Shown in pieces: positions 54,425 through 63,531 of a DNA stretch of 64,000 bases. The stretch covers positions 809,919 to 873,918 of the forward strand of contig NZ_SJPM01000002.1 of the NCBI RefSeq assembly GCF_007859915.1. The letters are read 5' to 3'. How positions within the stretch are numbered: position 1 is the first letter of the stretch; the number at the start of each line of letters is the position of its first letter. Source of the DNA: Neorhodopirellula pilleata (GTDB lineage Bacteria > Planctomycetota > Planctomycetia > Pirellulales > Pirellulaceae). The notes under the pieces are model-generated. The model was not told where the DNA came from. It did not search any database and worked only from the letters and a program-made list of their open reading frames with translations. A program made the position numbers and the translations under genes.

Positions 54425-55612
54425 ATGACCGTCAACGCTCGCACCGCCCGCACGGCTGCCAAACTCGCTCTTCAAGACGGAACCGTTTATTCGGGGTACT
54501 CGCTCGGGGCGACCGGCGAAGTCACCGGAGAAGTGGTTTTCAATACCTCCATGACCGGTTACCAGGAGATCTTGACGGACCCCAGCTACTGCGGACAAAT
54601 CGTCACGATGACGTATCCCGAGATCGGCAATTATGGCGTTAATTCGATCGACGTCGAACGCAAGGGAACGGCGTTATCGGGTTTCATCATTCGTAACGAA
54701 AGCCGAGTGCATAGCAACTATCGGTCCGAAGGATCGTTGAGCGATTACCTTCAACAGCACAACGTGATGGGCTTAACCGGCATCGATACCCGTGCCCTCG
54801 TCCGCCGCATCCGCAGCGAAGGGGCCATGCAAGGCATTTTGTCGACCGAAGATCTCGACGATGCGTCGCTCATCACCAAAGCTCAAGCGGCACCGAGTTT
54901 GGTCGGTCGGGATTTGGTCCGCGAGGTCATGCCGAGCCAACAGGAAAAATGGACCCAGGAGCTGGATGAATGGACGTCCATCGAAGTCAGTCGCGGTAAT
55001 CTGCGCGGCGGTTCGGGACAAACGATCGTTTCGTCAGACGTCGCGGACGCGGACCGCCCGCATGTCGTCTGCATGGACTTCGGCATGAAATGGAACATCC
55101 CTCGGCACTTGCGATCACGTGGCAATCGCGTGACGATCGTTCCCGGCAACACCACCGCCGACGAAATCAAACGACTTGAACCCAACGGCGTGTTCTTGTC
55201 CAACGGCCCCGGCGATCCCGAACCGCTGACCTACGCCCATGAAACAATCGCGAACCTGATCGGCACGGTGCCCGTTTTTGGTATCTGTCTGGGACACCAA
55301 CTGCTTTCGCTCGCTTGTGGTGCGAAGACTTTTAAATTGAAGTTCGGTCACCGCGGAGCAAACCAACCGGTCTTTAATGTGAAGACGCAAAAAGTCGAGA
55401 TCACCACCCAAAATCACGGCTTCGCCGTCGACGACAAAGACCTGCCGGATTGCTTGGAAGTCACCCACCGGCACCTCAACGACGACACGATCGCCGGCGT
55501 GCGTCACAAGGAAGCCGACGCGTTCGCGGTCCAGTACCACCCCGAAGCCGCCGCCGGTCCACACGACAGTCACTACTTGTTCAATGAATTCCAAAGCATG
55601 TTGAATCGGTAA
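54425..55612 (+). CDS. carA: Carbamoyl-phosphate synthase small subunit
   Basis: 395 residues, the glutamine-hydrolysing subunit for pyrimidine and arginine synthesis. The N-terminal domain has TGEVVFNTSMTGYQEILTDP and TYPEIGNYGVN. The class-I amidotransferase domain has the nucleophile Cys in FGICLGHQLLSLACG and the His/Glu pair in VQYHPEAAAGPHDS. A complete, normal-length enzyme. It is 73 bases after the PSP1 gene; the large subunit carB is not in the window. Confidence 0.96.
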   Translation: MTVNARTARTAAKLALQDGTVYSGYSLGATGEVTGEVVFNTSMTGYQEILTDPSYCGQIVTMTYPEIGNYGVNSIDVERKGTALSGFIIRNESRVHSNYRSEGSLSDYLQQHNVMGLTGIDTRALVRRIRSEGAMQGILSTEDLDDASLITKAQAAPSLVGRDLVREVMPSQQEKWTQELDEWTSIEVSRGNLRGGSGQTIVSSDVADADRPHVVCMDFGMKWNIPRHLRSRGNRVTIVPGNTTADEIKRLEPNGVFLSNGPGDPEPLTYAHETIANLIGTVPVFGICLGHQLLSLACGAKTFKLKFGHRGANQPVFNVKTQKVEITTQNHGFAVDDKDLPDCLEVTHRHLNDDTIAGVRHKEADAFAVQYHPEAAAGPHDSHYLFNEFQSMLNR

Positions 55613-55617
55613 TTCCT

Positions 55618-55653
55618 GCCGGGTCTCCGCCGAAGCGGCTCCGACCCAGCCTA
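55618..55653. repeat. Lone end module of the palindromic unit family
   Basis: GCCGGGTCTCCGCCGAAGCG then GCTCCGACCCAGCCTA: the reverse complement of the left end of the 43-kb array units. It sits between the carA stop and the 7-mer array, sharing one base with the latter. Confidence 0.8.
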
Positions 55654-55750
55654 CTCTTCACTCTTCACTCTTCACTCTTCACTCTTCACTCTTCACTCTT
55701 CACTCTTCACTCTTCACTCTTCACTCTTCACTCTTCACTCTTCACTCTTC
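55653..55750. repeat. (ACTCTTC)14 heptanucleotide array abutting the proS start
   Basis: Fourteen perfect units, 98 bp, with no interruption. Only one base separates the last unit from the proS ATG, so the array occupies the ribosome-binding-site position and contains no GGAG-like sequence. A 7-base unit is not a multiple of three, but the array is outside the frame, so copy number would alter spacing and transcription rather than frame. Confidence 0.95.
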
Positions 55751-55751
55751 A

Positions 55752-57251
55752 ATGCCCCCCAAAACCGCCATCTCCCCGACCCGCGCCGACGACTACCCCG
55801 AGTGGTACCAACAGGTGATCCGCGCCGCCGATTTGGCCGAGAATTCGCCGGTTCGGGGTTGTATGGTGATCAAGCCGTGGGGTTATCAGCTTTGGGAAAA
55901 TATCCAACGGGCGTTGGATGACATGTTCAAAGCGACCGGGCACCAGAACGCCTATTTCCCGCTGTTCATCCCGATGAGCTTTCTCGAAAAGGAAGCCGAA
56001 CACGTCGAAGGGTTTGCTAAGGAATGCGCCGTCGTCACCCACCATCGGCTCGAGCCGGACCCCAACGGTGGGCTGCGTCCGGCGGGTAAGTTGGAAGAAC
56101 CGCTGATCGTTCGGCCGACCAGTGAAACGATCATCGGGGCAACCTACGCCAAGTGGGTTCAGAGCTATCGCGATTTGCCGATCCTGATCAACCAATGGGC
56201 CAATGTGGTCCGCTGGGAAATGCGAACGCGGATGTTTTTGCGGACGGCCGAGTTTTTATGGCAAGAAGGCCACACCGTTCACGCGACGGCCGAAGAAGCG
56301 ATCAGTGAAACCGAACAGATGGTCGAGGTGTATCGCGACTTTGCCGAGAACTGGATGGCGATGCCGGTGATCGTCGGCAGCAAGACGCCGCTGGAACGAT
56401 TCCCCGGCGCGGTCGAAACGCTGTCGATCGAAGCGATGATGCAAGACCGCAAAGCCTTGCAAGCAGGAACGAGCCATTTTCTAGGCCAGAATTTTTCGAA
56501 GGCACAGGAGATCAAGTTTCAGTCCGTCACCGGTGATATTGAATACGCATGGACGACGTCTTGGGGAGTCAGCACCCGATTAATCGGCGCGTTGATCATG
56601 ACGCACAGCGACGACGACGGATTGGTATTGCCACCACGCCTGGCTCCGTCGCACGTCGTGATTCAGCCGATCTACAAAGACGATTCCCGAGCCGAGGTGA
56701 TGGCGTACGTCGAGAGTCTACGCGATGAGTTGGCCGCTCAAACGTTTGCCGGTGCCCCGGTTCGAGTCGTGATCGATGACCGTGACATCCGAGGCGGCGA
56801 AAAGAAGTGGTACCACGTCAAACGCGGCGTACCGATCCGTTTGGAAGTCGGCCCGAAAGACATGGCCGCCGATAGCGTTTTCTGCGGCATTCGCAATCAG
56901 CCCAAGAGCGTCGGTGTCTCGCGGCAAGAGATCGTCGCGACGATCGGTGAAAAGCTAGCGACCTTGCAACAAGAACTTTTCGACGCGGCGCTGCTTCTGC
57001 GGGAGTCCAACACCGTCACGATCAAAAACGAAGCCGATTTCCGCGACTACTTTGCATCAACCGATGACGACAAGATCCAAGGCGGGTTCGCTCACTGCCA
57101 CTTCGCTGACGAGGATTCGCTGCAGCCACTCTTGAAAGAACTCAAGGTCACGATCCGTTGCATCCCAAGGGAACACAACACAACACCGGGAACATGTTTC
57201 TTGACCGGCAAACCGGCCGCCAAGATGGCTGTGTTCGCCAAGGCTTATTGA
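55752..57251 (+). CDS. proS: Prolyl-tRNA synthetase, archaeal/eukaryotic-type
   Basis: 499 residues. Class II catalytic motifs: motif 1 region AYFPLFIPMSFLEKEAEHVE, motif 2 RTRMFLRTAEFLWQEGHTVH and motif 3 in the GALIMTHSDDDGLVLPPRLA region. It lacks the editing insertion of the common bacterial type. It ends with the extra C-terminal zinc-like domain of the archaeal type (IPREHNTTPGTCFLTG... and a terminal Tyr). Charges tRNA-Pro. The start codon is one base after fourteen 7-mers. An unusual minus-strand terminator follows 46 bases after the stop. Confidence 0.96.
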   Translation: MPPKTAISPTRADDYPEWYQQVIRAADLAENSPVRGCMVIKPWGYQLWENIQRALDDMFKATGHQNAYFPLFIPMSFLEKEAEHVEGFAKECAVVTHHRLEPDPNGGLRPAGKLEEPLIVRPTSETIIGATYAKWVQSYRDLPILINQWANVVRWEMRTRMFLRTAEFLWQEGHTVHATAEEAISETEQMVEVYRDFAENWMAMPVIVGSKTPLERFPGAVETLSIEAMMQDRKALQAGTSHFLGQNFSKAQEIKFQSVTGDIEYAWTTSWGVSTRLIGALIMTHSDDDGLVLPPRLAPSHVVIQPIYKDDSRAEVMAYVESLRDELAAQTFAGAPVRVVIDDRDIRGGEKKWYHVKRGVPIRLEVGPKDMAADSVFCGIRNQPKSVGVSRQEIVATIGEKLATLQQELFDAALLLRESNTVTIKNEADFRDYFASTDDDKIQGGFAHCHFADEDSLQPLLKELKVTIRCIPREHNTTPGTCFLTGKPAAKMAVFAKAY

Positions 57252-57297
57252 AGCCGCGAAGCCTCTTGATAGCACAAGGGCATTCCGCCTGCTGAAT

Positions 57298-57340
57298 AAA
57301 AAAAATCCCCCACCGATCGGGGCAGTGACCGGCGGGGGGA
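57298..57340 (-). terminator. Minus-strand intrinsic terminator with no minus-strand gene to serve
   Basis: On the minus strand: TCCCCCCGCCG, a loop, CGGTGGGGGA, then eight T (57305-57298). The middle pair is G-T, which pairs as G-U in minus-strand RNA but is A-C, a mismatch, in plus-strand RNA. On the plus strand the A-run precedes the stem. Both facts point to minus-strand termination. No minus-strand coding gene lies between here and 60343. Confidence 0.75.
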
Positions 57341-57442
57341 GACGCGGTTCAGTAGGGCACAACCGTCCCGCGTCTGCTGAACTAGTCTATCGTCATGCTT
57401 TCTTGATGTTCACTAGTAAGCTAACTAAAAAAAACTAATTTG

Positions 57443-57461
57443 TTGTCGTAAATAAGGACAA
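57443..57461. promoter_or_regulatory. Palindrome TTGTC-N9-GACAA, possible operator
   Basis: TTGTC (57443-57447), nine bases GTAAATAAG, GACAA (57457-57461) in an AT-rich stretch about 105 bases before the M50 protease ATG. Shape and position suit a dimeric regulator; no regulator is implied by the sequence. Confidence 0.35.
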
Positions 57462-57566
57462 CTTAACTAAGCACCCCCCGCTAGCGTGGCATAGCATTAG
57501 ATGGTAGTGGGGAGCTACCGGTCGGATTCTGTAGCAATCGGGTTGCGGGCAGGGTAGCTTATCGGC

Positions 57567-59984
57567 ATGAGCAACACCGATCACGATCCGCCAGACACGG
57601 CGACGCCCCGAAATCCGTTTCTCGTCTCCGCCTCAGATTCCGGCGGTTCGGCTGATCCCTTTTTCCAATCTCCACCGATTCAATGGTCACCCGGGCAACT
57701 CGTGTCGGGGGAATTGATCCAGGCGGTTCGCACGATTGAGACAAAGAACACAGGTGGCTTCACCAAACTACTCGTCTTGTTTGTCTCTTTAGGATTGTTT
57801 GTAGCGGCCGGCATCGCGTGGTGGACGCCGCAGATGATCGCCATTTTGGTAGCCGTGCTGCTATTTCATGAAGCGGGACACTACCTCGCCATGAAGGCGT
57901 TCGGATACCGAAACGTCAAAATGTTCTTCATTCCATTCTTAGGCGCGGCCGTGAGTGGCCGTCACTTCAATATCGCCGGGTGGAAGAAAGCCCTCGTTTA
58001 TCTGGCGGGTCCGCTGCCAGGAATCATCGCCGCGCTTCCGCTGATGTGGATAGGATCCGCCCAGCAGATCGACTGGATGTTCGAACTCGGGGGCATGAGC
58101 TTGTTTCTCAATGCGCTCAATTTGCTGCCGATCATGCCGCTCGATGGTGGATGGATTATGCACCTGACCGTGTTCAGTCGTTCGCCGTTGTTGGAACTAC
58201 TCGCCCGCATGCTCGGAATTGTCATCATGTTGGCGTTCGCGTTCTTTATCGGCAGCCGAATTCTATTCTTCTTTGCTATCCCGTTGATCATCTCCTTGCC
58301 GACCACGTTTCGAGTATCCAAGTTGATTCGCCAGATGCGTGACCGCCCCTTGCCGGCGCCCGAGCGTGATGAGATCCCTGAAGACGCGATCAAGCTACTC
58401 AACCAAGAAATGCAATCGACGGCGTTGTCGGAAGTCGCCACGCCGCAGAAAGCAGCCTTGATCGTTCAGATTTATGAGTCGTTGATCGTCCGCCCCCCTG
58501 GTGCCGTCGCGACACTGGCCATCTGGCTGATGTACGGAGGATCGTTCATGGCTGCGCTGGTCGGTGGAACGACGATGTTCGCGATGCGAGAGTTTTTCTG
58601 GGGTGGTTTCTTTAGCGATGGGATGTTCGACTCGACCTCGCAGGTTGTCACGCTCGACGTTTCCGATACGCAGTTTTTCCTTGGCGATGAACCGATCGAA
58701 GCATCCTTGCTCGGCGTGGCTCGGTTCGATTCACCCGGTGAACTGAATGCGAAATTGAAACAAATGAATCCGGAGGACCGTGAACAGTACACCCACGTAA
58801 GGATCGGCAATGTCTTGTTGGCCACCGTTCCGAAAAAGTCCGACCGACCTCTGAACGAATTCGCGACCGCATCTGCCCAAGACGATGAAGACGAGTTTGA
58901 CGCTGGCGCATTTCGAGAACGCATGAAAGCGATGTTCAAACCAGTCGACCCGAAGGACACATGGCTAGCACCGATGGTGGTATCCAGCCCGGTTACCAAT
59001 CAAAGCCACAATCCCTCGCCCTCAACGGCGAACGGTCCGGTGCCGGGACGACCGATCGTGCATGTCATCAGTGGCATGCACCATGACTCGATTCAGCTAC
59101 TTTGCAGGGCCCCCAATCCACAGGAAGCTAAACGGATCGTCGAGACCGATTTTCAAATGGTCGGCGTGACCGCGGATCGACTTTACCTGCCGACTTGGTC
59201 ACCAATCGATCCACCGACCGACCAACAACTCGCTAATCGAAAGGTTCTTCAAACCCTCGTCAACGGAATCACCCTTGAAAGTGCGCCTCAGCTATTCGAG
59301 ATGCGAAATAAGTTGTACCAGGCTCAATACAAGGACTACGATGGCGAAAGCCCGGACCAAGATGCAATGGTGGCGTCAACCCGGGCGGCAACGTTTCAAG
59401 CCAAGGTTCGTGCGTTGGAAGCAAAGTACACGGCCGACTTAATCGACGAGCTCTCCGGCGAACAAGCCGAAGTGGCTCGCCAGTACCAGGCATTCCAATC
59501 GGCAACCCATCAACATGCAAAACATATCGAAGAACGCCAGATCGCAAGGGAAAAGAAACGCCAGGAGCTCGGCGAGAGTTTCGACGATTTCGATTACGAG
59601 GAAAATGAGAATCTCTATCCGACGATGGATCAGTTTCTTGACCCAGAGAATCGATTTTTAGGTTTCGGGGATTCGAGCCAGCCTCATTATGCGTTCGCCG
59701 CTCACGTCAGCGGCGAGGTCATGACGGCGGACCAGTACGCTCACGCGATCGACCCTGATGCATTCGATGACGAAACGACTCAGGACGAATGGGAAGAGGG
59801 CGAGTGGGAAGACACCAACAACGAGGCGATGGAGTCCGAATCAGGTGAATTTGTGTCGTTGTACTTGCACCGGGCGAGCGACTACACCGCGACCGTATCT
59901 GCGATCATCGCGCACCTGCAACGCCAAGGTTTCACTGACTTCTCATTGCATTACGTTATTCCCACGTCCGACTTCGACAAGTAA
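57567..59984 (+). CDS. M50-family (site-2-protease-like) membrane metalloprotease with long acidic C-terminus
   Basis: 805 residues. The zinc site is H101-E102-H105 in LLFHEAGHYLAMK, and the third ligand is D193 in LLPIMPLDGGW. Six or so membrane helices lie between 70 and 265, with another pair near 315-345. There is no PDZ domain. The second half (about 350-805) is soluble, with helical charged stretches and two acidic runs (FDDFDYEENENLYPTMD and QDEWEEGEWEDTNNEAMESE). Family members cut transmembrane regulatory proteins. The tail is of unknown type and could select substrates or partners. It is alone between the proS repeats and the MITE-like element. Confidence 0.87.
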   Translation: MSNTDHDPPDTATPRNPFLVSASDSGGSADPFFQSPPIQWSPGQLVSGELIQAVRTIETKNTGGFTKLLVLFVSLGLFVAAGIAWWTPQMIAILVAVLLFHEAGHYLAMKAFGYRNVKMFFIPFLGAAVSGRHFNIAGWKKALVYLAGPLPGIIAALPLMWIGSAQQIDWMFELGGMSLFLNALNLLPIMPLDGGWIMHLTVFSRSPLLELLARMLGIVIMLAFAFFIGSRILFFFAIPLIISLPTTFRVSKLIRQMRDRPLPAPERDEIPEDAIKLLNQEMQSTALSEVATPQKAALIVQIYESLIVRPPGAVATLAIWLMYGGSFMAALVGGTTMFAMREFFWGGFFSDGMFDSTSQVVTLDVSDTQFFLGDEPIEASLLGVARFDSPGELNAKLKQMNPEDREQYTHVRIGNVLLATVPKKSDRPLNEFATASAQDDEDEFDAGAFRERMKAMFKPVDPKDTWLAPMVVSSPVTNQSHNPSPSTANGPVPGRPIVHVISGMHHDSIQLLCRAPNPQEAKRIVETDFQMVGVTADRLYLPTWSPIDPPTDQQLANRKVLQTLVNGITLESAPQLFEMRNKLYQAQYKDYDGESPDQDAMVASTRAATFQAKVRALEAKYTADLIDELSGEQAEVARQYQAFQSATHQHAKHIEERQIAREKKRQELGESFDDFDYEENENLYPTMDQFLDPENRFLGFGDSSQPHYAFAAHVSGEVMTADQYAHAIDPDAFDDETTQDEWEEGEWEDTNNEAMESESGEFVSLYLHRASDYTATVSAIIAHLQRQGFTDFSLHYVIPTSDFDK

Positions 59985-60021
59985 CCGAAAGGCGTTCGCC
60001 TTGGTTAAGCATTGCATGAGC

Positions 60022-60316
60022 AATAAGTGGCATAGGCTTCCAAGCCTTTTTATACCCCACAATTCCTCATGTATTGCTCCCCTGCCAGCTCGTCTGGCAG
60101 GAAGCCGAGGTTGGCAAGCTAGACACGAGCCGCAATTCCCCCAAGCTTCCGATTTCCACTTGTGCTTGCCGCTTGAAGCGGCGAGCACAAGTGAAAATCG
60201 GAAGGTTGGGAGGGCGCCGTTGCCTAGCTTGCGAACCTTATTCACCCACGAGACGAGCTCGTGGGGGTCAAAAAAGATGAGGGGTATAAAAAGGCTGGAA
60301 GCCTATGCCACTTATT
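60022..60316. mobile_element. MITE-like element with 36-37-bp terminal inverted repeats
   Basis: Left end AATAAGTGGCATAGGCTTCC then AAGCCTTTTTATACCCC (60022-60058). Right end is the complement, GGGGTATAAAAAGGCTGGAA to CCACTTATT (60281-60316), differing by one base. Between them are nested hairpins: CCTGCCAG/CTGGCAGG at 60081-60101, 27-base arms at 60146-60172 and 60178-60204, and CACGAG/CTCGTG near 60250. There is no transposase frame; an obvious target duplication is not seen. Confidence 0.8.
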
Positions 60317-60342
60317 CTTACGCGATGCTAAACCGAGGACCC

Positions 60343-61710
60343 TTAATTCTTGTCTTTCGACTCGGGCATTACCCACGGTCCTGACGTTTCGCCTCGGACG
60401 ACTTTGAGGTATTGGCTGATCTTGGTTCGGGCGAATAAAGTCCCGTTAACATTGCGGTCACTGCGGCGCATCAGTGCGGCCATCGCCGACAGATGGTTTC
60501 CGAAATGGGTCGTTCGGTTGTAGGTCACTTGACGTGCCCGCCCGAACACCGGCAGTAACATCAAACACATCACCACGCCCAAGAACACGCCGTGCATCGT
60601 GACGAGACTCAACGGCCAAGTCGTCAAGAGTTCCATTCCGGTGGCGACCGGTGCACCGGGTTGAAGGTTGGAGACCGGGACCGGACCTTCATCGGACGAC
60701 AAGAACGCGATCTCAATTTTTTTACCCTCGTTATCGTTTGCTTTGGCGGTTCGCGAGATCGAGTCCGAAATCTCGTTTGCCAATTCGTTCGCCGGGGCGG
60801 CCGTCATCGCGTAGTTCGTGATTAAACCGCCGCTGGCGACCACTAGAATTTGCGAGTCAGCCCATCGTGAATCGGTAATCCGGGCGAGCGTTGTGAGTAG
60901 TTTTCGATTGCCGGAGCGAGGGGTTGTTTCCTGCCCGAGCGATTCGAATTGAATCGGATCGACGATTTCAGCCGGGAGTTCGGCTTCGTCGTCCGCCATG
61001 TCGAGTAGTTCGTCAATTTCGGCCAACAACTGCTCGTCATCGATATCCACCATTTCGATCTCACCGATGTCGATCGAGTCATCATTGAGATCTTGGCCAC
61101 TCGCCGAAGATTCCCGGTCAGGCACTTCGCTTAAGTCGTAATCCGCAATCCGGCGATCGGACAGAATTTGGCGATACGGCAACGCCTCGGCCACGAACCA
61201 ATCGCCCAAACGCACGTCGCGACGTTGACCGTCTTCGAGCAACCGCTCGTTGATCAGATTGGCAAGTCGACGACGATATTCCAGGCGTTGTTGCGGCGGT
61301 GCGACCGAGGCCGCCTCGCGAAAATAAGCCTCCGTGCTGCCTCCGTCGGGGACGACGAACACGATCGACTTTTGCCCTTTCCGCAACCAGCGATTCAACC
61401 ATGTCGTCACCGCGGCTTCATTGGCCGGTGGCCACGCCTTGGGGATCCAAACCAATGTGTCGAATCGTTCTGCCCGGGACGACAACCGAGAAAGATCACG
61501 GGTATTGATCGTGACCTCCGGTGCAGTCTCGGACTGACCGATCGCGTTTCGGAATGCTCCGAATCCGTTGAGACTTTGATTACCTTGAACCCCATCGCTC
61601 TCACCATATTCAGTGATAAAACCAGAACATCCGAGGCAGGTCAAACAAATCAAAACGAAAAGGGCTTGGAACCCCTGCGGTATTCGGACCGGGCAATCGT
61701 TTGATTTCAT
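60343..61710 (-). CDS. DUF4350-domain lipoprotein
   Basis: 455 residues. A lipoprotein signal ends LTCLGC near residue 28. About 75-180 and 260-330 form the DUF4350 fold (FDTLVWIPKAWPPANEAAVT, SIVFVVPDGGSTEA, and SRWADSQILVVASGGLITNY). An acidic linker of EDE-rich type lies at about 195-245. A membrane helix (LSLVTMHGVFLGVVMCLML) is near 390. The start overlaps the stop of the DUF4129 gene by one base (TGATG). DUF4350 proteins usually belong to MoxR/DUF58/DUF4129/SpoIIM clusters, as here. Confidence 0.82.
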   Translation of the reverse strand: MKSNDCPVRIPQGFQALFVLICLTCLGCSGFITEYGESDGVQGNQSLNGFGAFRNAIGQSETAPEVTINTRDLSRLSSRAERFDTLVWIPKAWPPANEAAVTTWLNRWLRKGQKSIVFVVPDGGSTEAYFREAASVAPPQQRLEYRRRLANLINERLLEDGQRRDVRLGDWFVAEALPYRQILSDRRIADYDLSEVPDRESSASGQDLNDDSIDIGEIEMVDIDDEQLLAEIDELLDMADDEAELPAEIVDPIQFESLGQETTPRSGNRKLLTTLARITDSRWADSQILVVASGGLITNYAMTAAPANELANEISDSISRTAKANDNEGKKIEIAFLSSDEGPVPVSNLQPGAPVATGMELLTTWPLSLVTMHGVFLGVVMCLMLLPVFGRARQVTYNRTTHFGNHLSAMAALMRRSDRNVNGTLFARTKISQYLKVVRGETSGPWVMPESKDKN

Positions 61711-63521
61711 CAGGCTTTCGCTACGGCGGGTGGAGCGATCATCGATTCGAGTTGCAGGTTATTCTGCCAAAGTAAGTTGAATTGCTCGCCGTTGAGACTG
61801 TGGCGACCAAAGTAAGAACGCTCGAACGCCTGCACCGTTTCGGCCAACAGATCACCCGCCGGTAATCGGTTGCCACGAGCTTCTCGCACGTACTGGTGGT
61901 TGGTTTTCCAACGGGACAATCGCAACCAAGCGGCGCGATCGAGCATCAAGAGTTGATGTCCATACAGAAAAATGATGGCGCGATCATAATCGCCCTGCTG
62001 CATCAAACGCTCCAACTCGGTGCGAGGATGGACGTCGGTATCACGAAGCTCGGCGGGCAGTTCGGCGATACGCCGTTTGGTTTGATCGTCGAGTGACTCT
62101 TGACGGACGAGCGTTTGCTGGATCGGGGCCGGACGAAAATCAAACGAACTGTTCGCAAACACATACGCGAGTGCGGCGATCAACGCCGACATCAATAGAA
62201 ACAACAAAAACCAACCGAACAGATTGCCCCAAGTGAGCGCTCCCCAAAACGTCGTCGGGCCTGTCGTGGCGGGCGGTGGAGTGTTTTTCTGGGCCGTCTT
62301 GGCTTTCGATTGAGGCGGCTTCGGGGTCCAACGCGATTCGCGATTGAGTGTGTCGGTGCGTCGATCGACTACTTCGATGGGCACGATCGTTTTGGACTCT
62401 GAATCGAACCAAGCCGAATCTGCCACAACTGGATCGAATCGAGTCTCCGACGCCGAATCGAGCGATACGTCTTGGGCGAACCCATGTGAATTGACACAAC
62501 TAATCAACGCGAACAGCAAGATCGCCGTCCCGGCACCGACCCGAGACGCTGTCGCACCGGACGAGTTGCCCGTGACCGGCGAATCGACGATCTCCGCTGG
62601 TGTCGGAATCGACATGATGTCTTCTCCGAATTGCCGAATCGCCTCGGCCCGGATCGCAAGTTCCACTTCCCAACCTTCCAAACGAATTCGAGCGTCGAGA
62701 TAGCCGAGCAACCGCACTACGACACTCAGCGAGGCGATGACCCACAACGCCAATGGATAAAAAACCAACATTGCCACCGTGTCCACTGTCCAGTCACTCA
62801 GTGTGATGCCGCGGACCCAGAAGATCGAATAAAACACACATCCGAGCAGTGCCGACAGAACTAATGCGACACTCAGAAAGCGACCTCCCAGTTCACTCGA
62901 CAACGGCGTGTGCAACGCTTTGGATCGGCGGGCCAATGTGATCACGTTGGGGGAAGGCGATTTGATCGGGCATCGTTCCAACAAAATCATCTCGGCAAGG
63001 AACGGTCGATTGCTACGGACCACCGAGGCAACAAGAACCAATGTGATCGGCAAGGCGACATCATAAAACCCGCTAGACTCCTGGCCCCATCGAAAAGCGA
63101 CGATCGCCACCGCCGGGATCGCCATTCGTTTAACACCGAGCGTCCAAACGAGCGGCCAAAACATCTTGCGGCATTCGCGAAGCGTACGCCGCAGTGGTGG
63201 CTGTGATTCGAAGATCGATTGTCCGAGCGAATACGTCGACAGCACACCCGCGATCGGCGTTTGCAAAAATACGAGTGTCGCCATCCAAATCAAATAACGC
63301 CAAAACAATGCGTCGGTTTCGCCTTCGAAAGTTTCGTTACTGGAAAAATCGAGCGTCATCCAGCCGAGCAAAATCGTGTTGACGATCATCCAAAACACCG
63401 CGCCCAAGATGAACTCCCGAACAAAGGCACGCGGATAACGGCGGACCATCATCAGCGACAAGTCACCGATTTCCGATAACGTTCGAACGCGAATCGCGAC
63501 ATTGGTTTGGTCGAGTTGCAA
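61710..63521 (-). CDS. Multi-pass membrane protein with DUF4129 domain
   Basis: 603 residues from a TTG at 63521 (an ATG at 63452 is the alternative). Several N-terminal helices (about 35-235) are followed by a periplasmic linker with Pro/Lys-rich residues (about 360-420), one more helix (LFGWFLLFLLMSALIAALAY) and a C-terminal DUF4129 domain (QGDYDRAIIFLYGHQLLMLD ... NRLPAGDLLAETVQAFERSY). It lies between DUF4350 and SpoIIM genes. The cluster is linked to envelope or cell-shape functions in the family; the exact role is unknown. Confidence 0.82.
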   Translation of the reverse strand: MQLDQTNVAIRVRTLSEIGDLSLMMVRRYPRAFVREFILGAVFWMIVNTILLGWMTLDFSSNETFEGETDALFWRYLIWMATLVFLQTPIAGVLSTYSLGQSIFESQPPLRRTLRECRKMFWPLVWTLGVKRMAIPAVAIVAFRWGQESSGFYDVALPITLVLVASVVRSNRPFLAEMILLERCPIKSPSPNVITLARRSKALHTPLSSELGGRFLSVALVLSALLGCVFYSIFWVRGITLSDWTVDTVAMLVFYPLALWVIASLSVVVRLLGYLDARIRLEGWEVELAIRAEAIRQFGEDIMSIPTPAEIVDSPVTGNSSGATASRVGAGTAILLFALISCVNSHGFAQDVSLDSASETRFDPVVADSAWFDSESKTIVPIEVVDRRTDTLNRESRWTPKPPQSKAKTAQKNTPPPATTGPTTFWGALTWGNLFGWFLLFLLMSALIAALAYVFANSSFDFRPAPIQQTLVRQESLDDQTKRRIAELPAELRDTDVHPRTELERLMQQGDYDRAIIFLYGHQLLMLDRAAWLRLSRWKTNHQYVREARGNRLPAGDLLAETVQAFERSYFGRHSLNGEQFNLLWQNNLQLESMIAPPAVAKA

Positions 63522-63531
63522 GGACGCTCAG

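Larger units (their letters stand above)
57298..57500 (-). ncRNA. Candidate minus-strand structured RNA (inferred)
   Basis: Inferred from the orphan terminator plus a second structure just before it: GACGCGG (57341-57347) pairs with CCGCGTC (57368-57374), and GTTCAG (57347-57352) can pair with CTGAAC (57377-57382), a pseudoknot-like arrangement. The upstream limit is a guess. No known RNA family recognised. Confidence 0.3.

Noticed and set aside
57341..57382. tRNA gene or tmRNA after proS
   Set aside because: No acceptor stem, T-loop or CCA pattern is found; only the pseudoknot-like pairing is supported.
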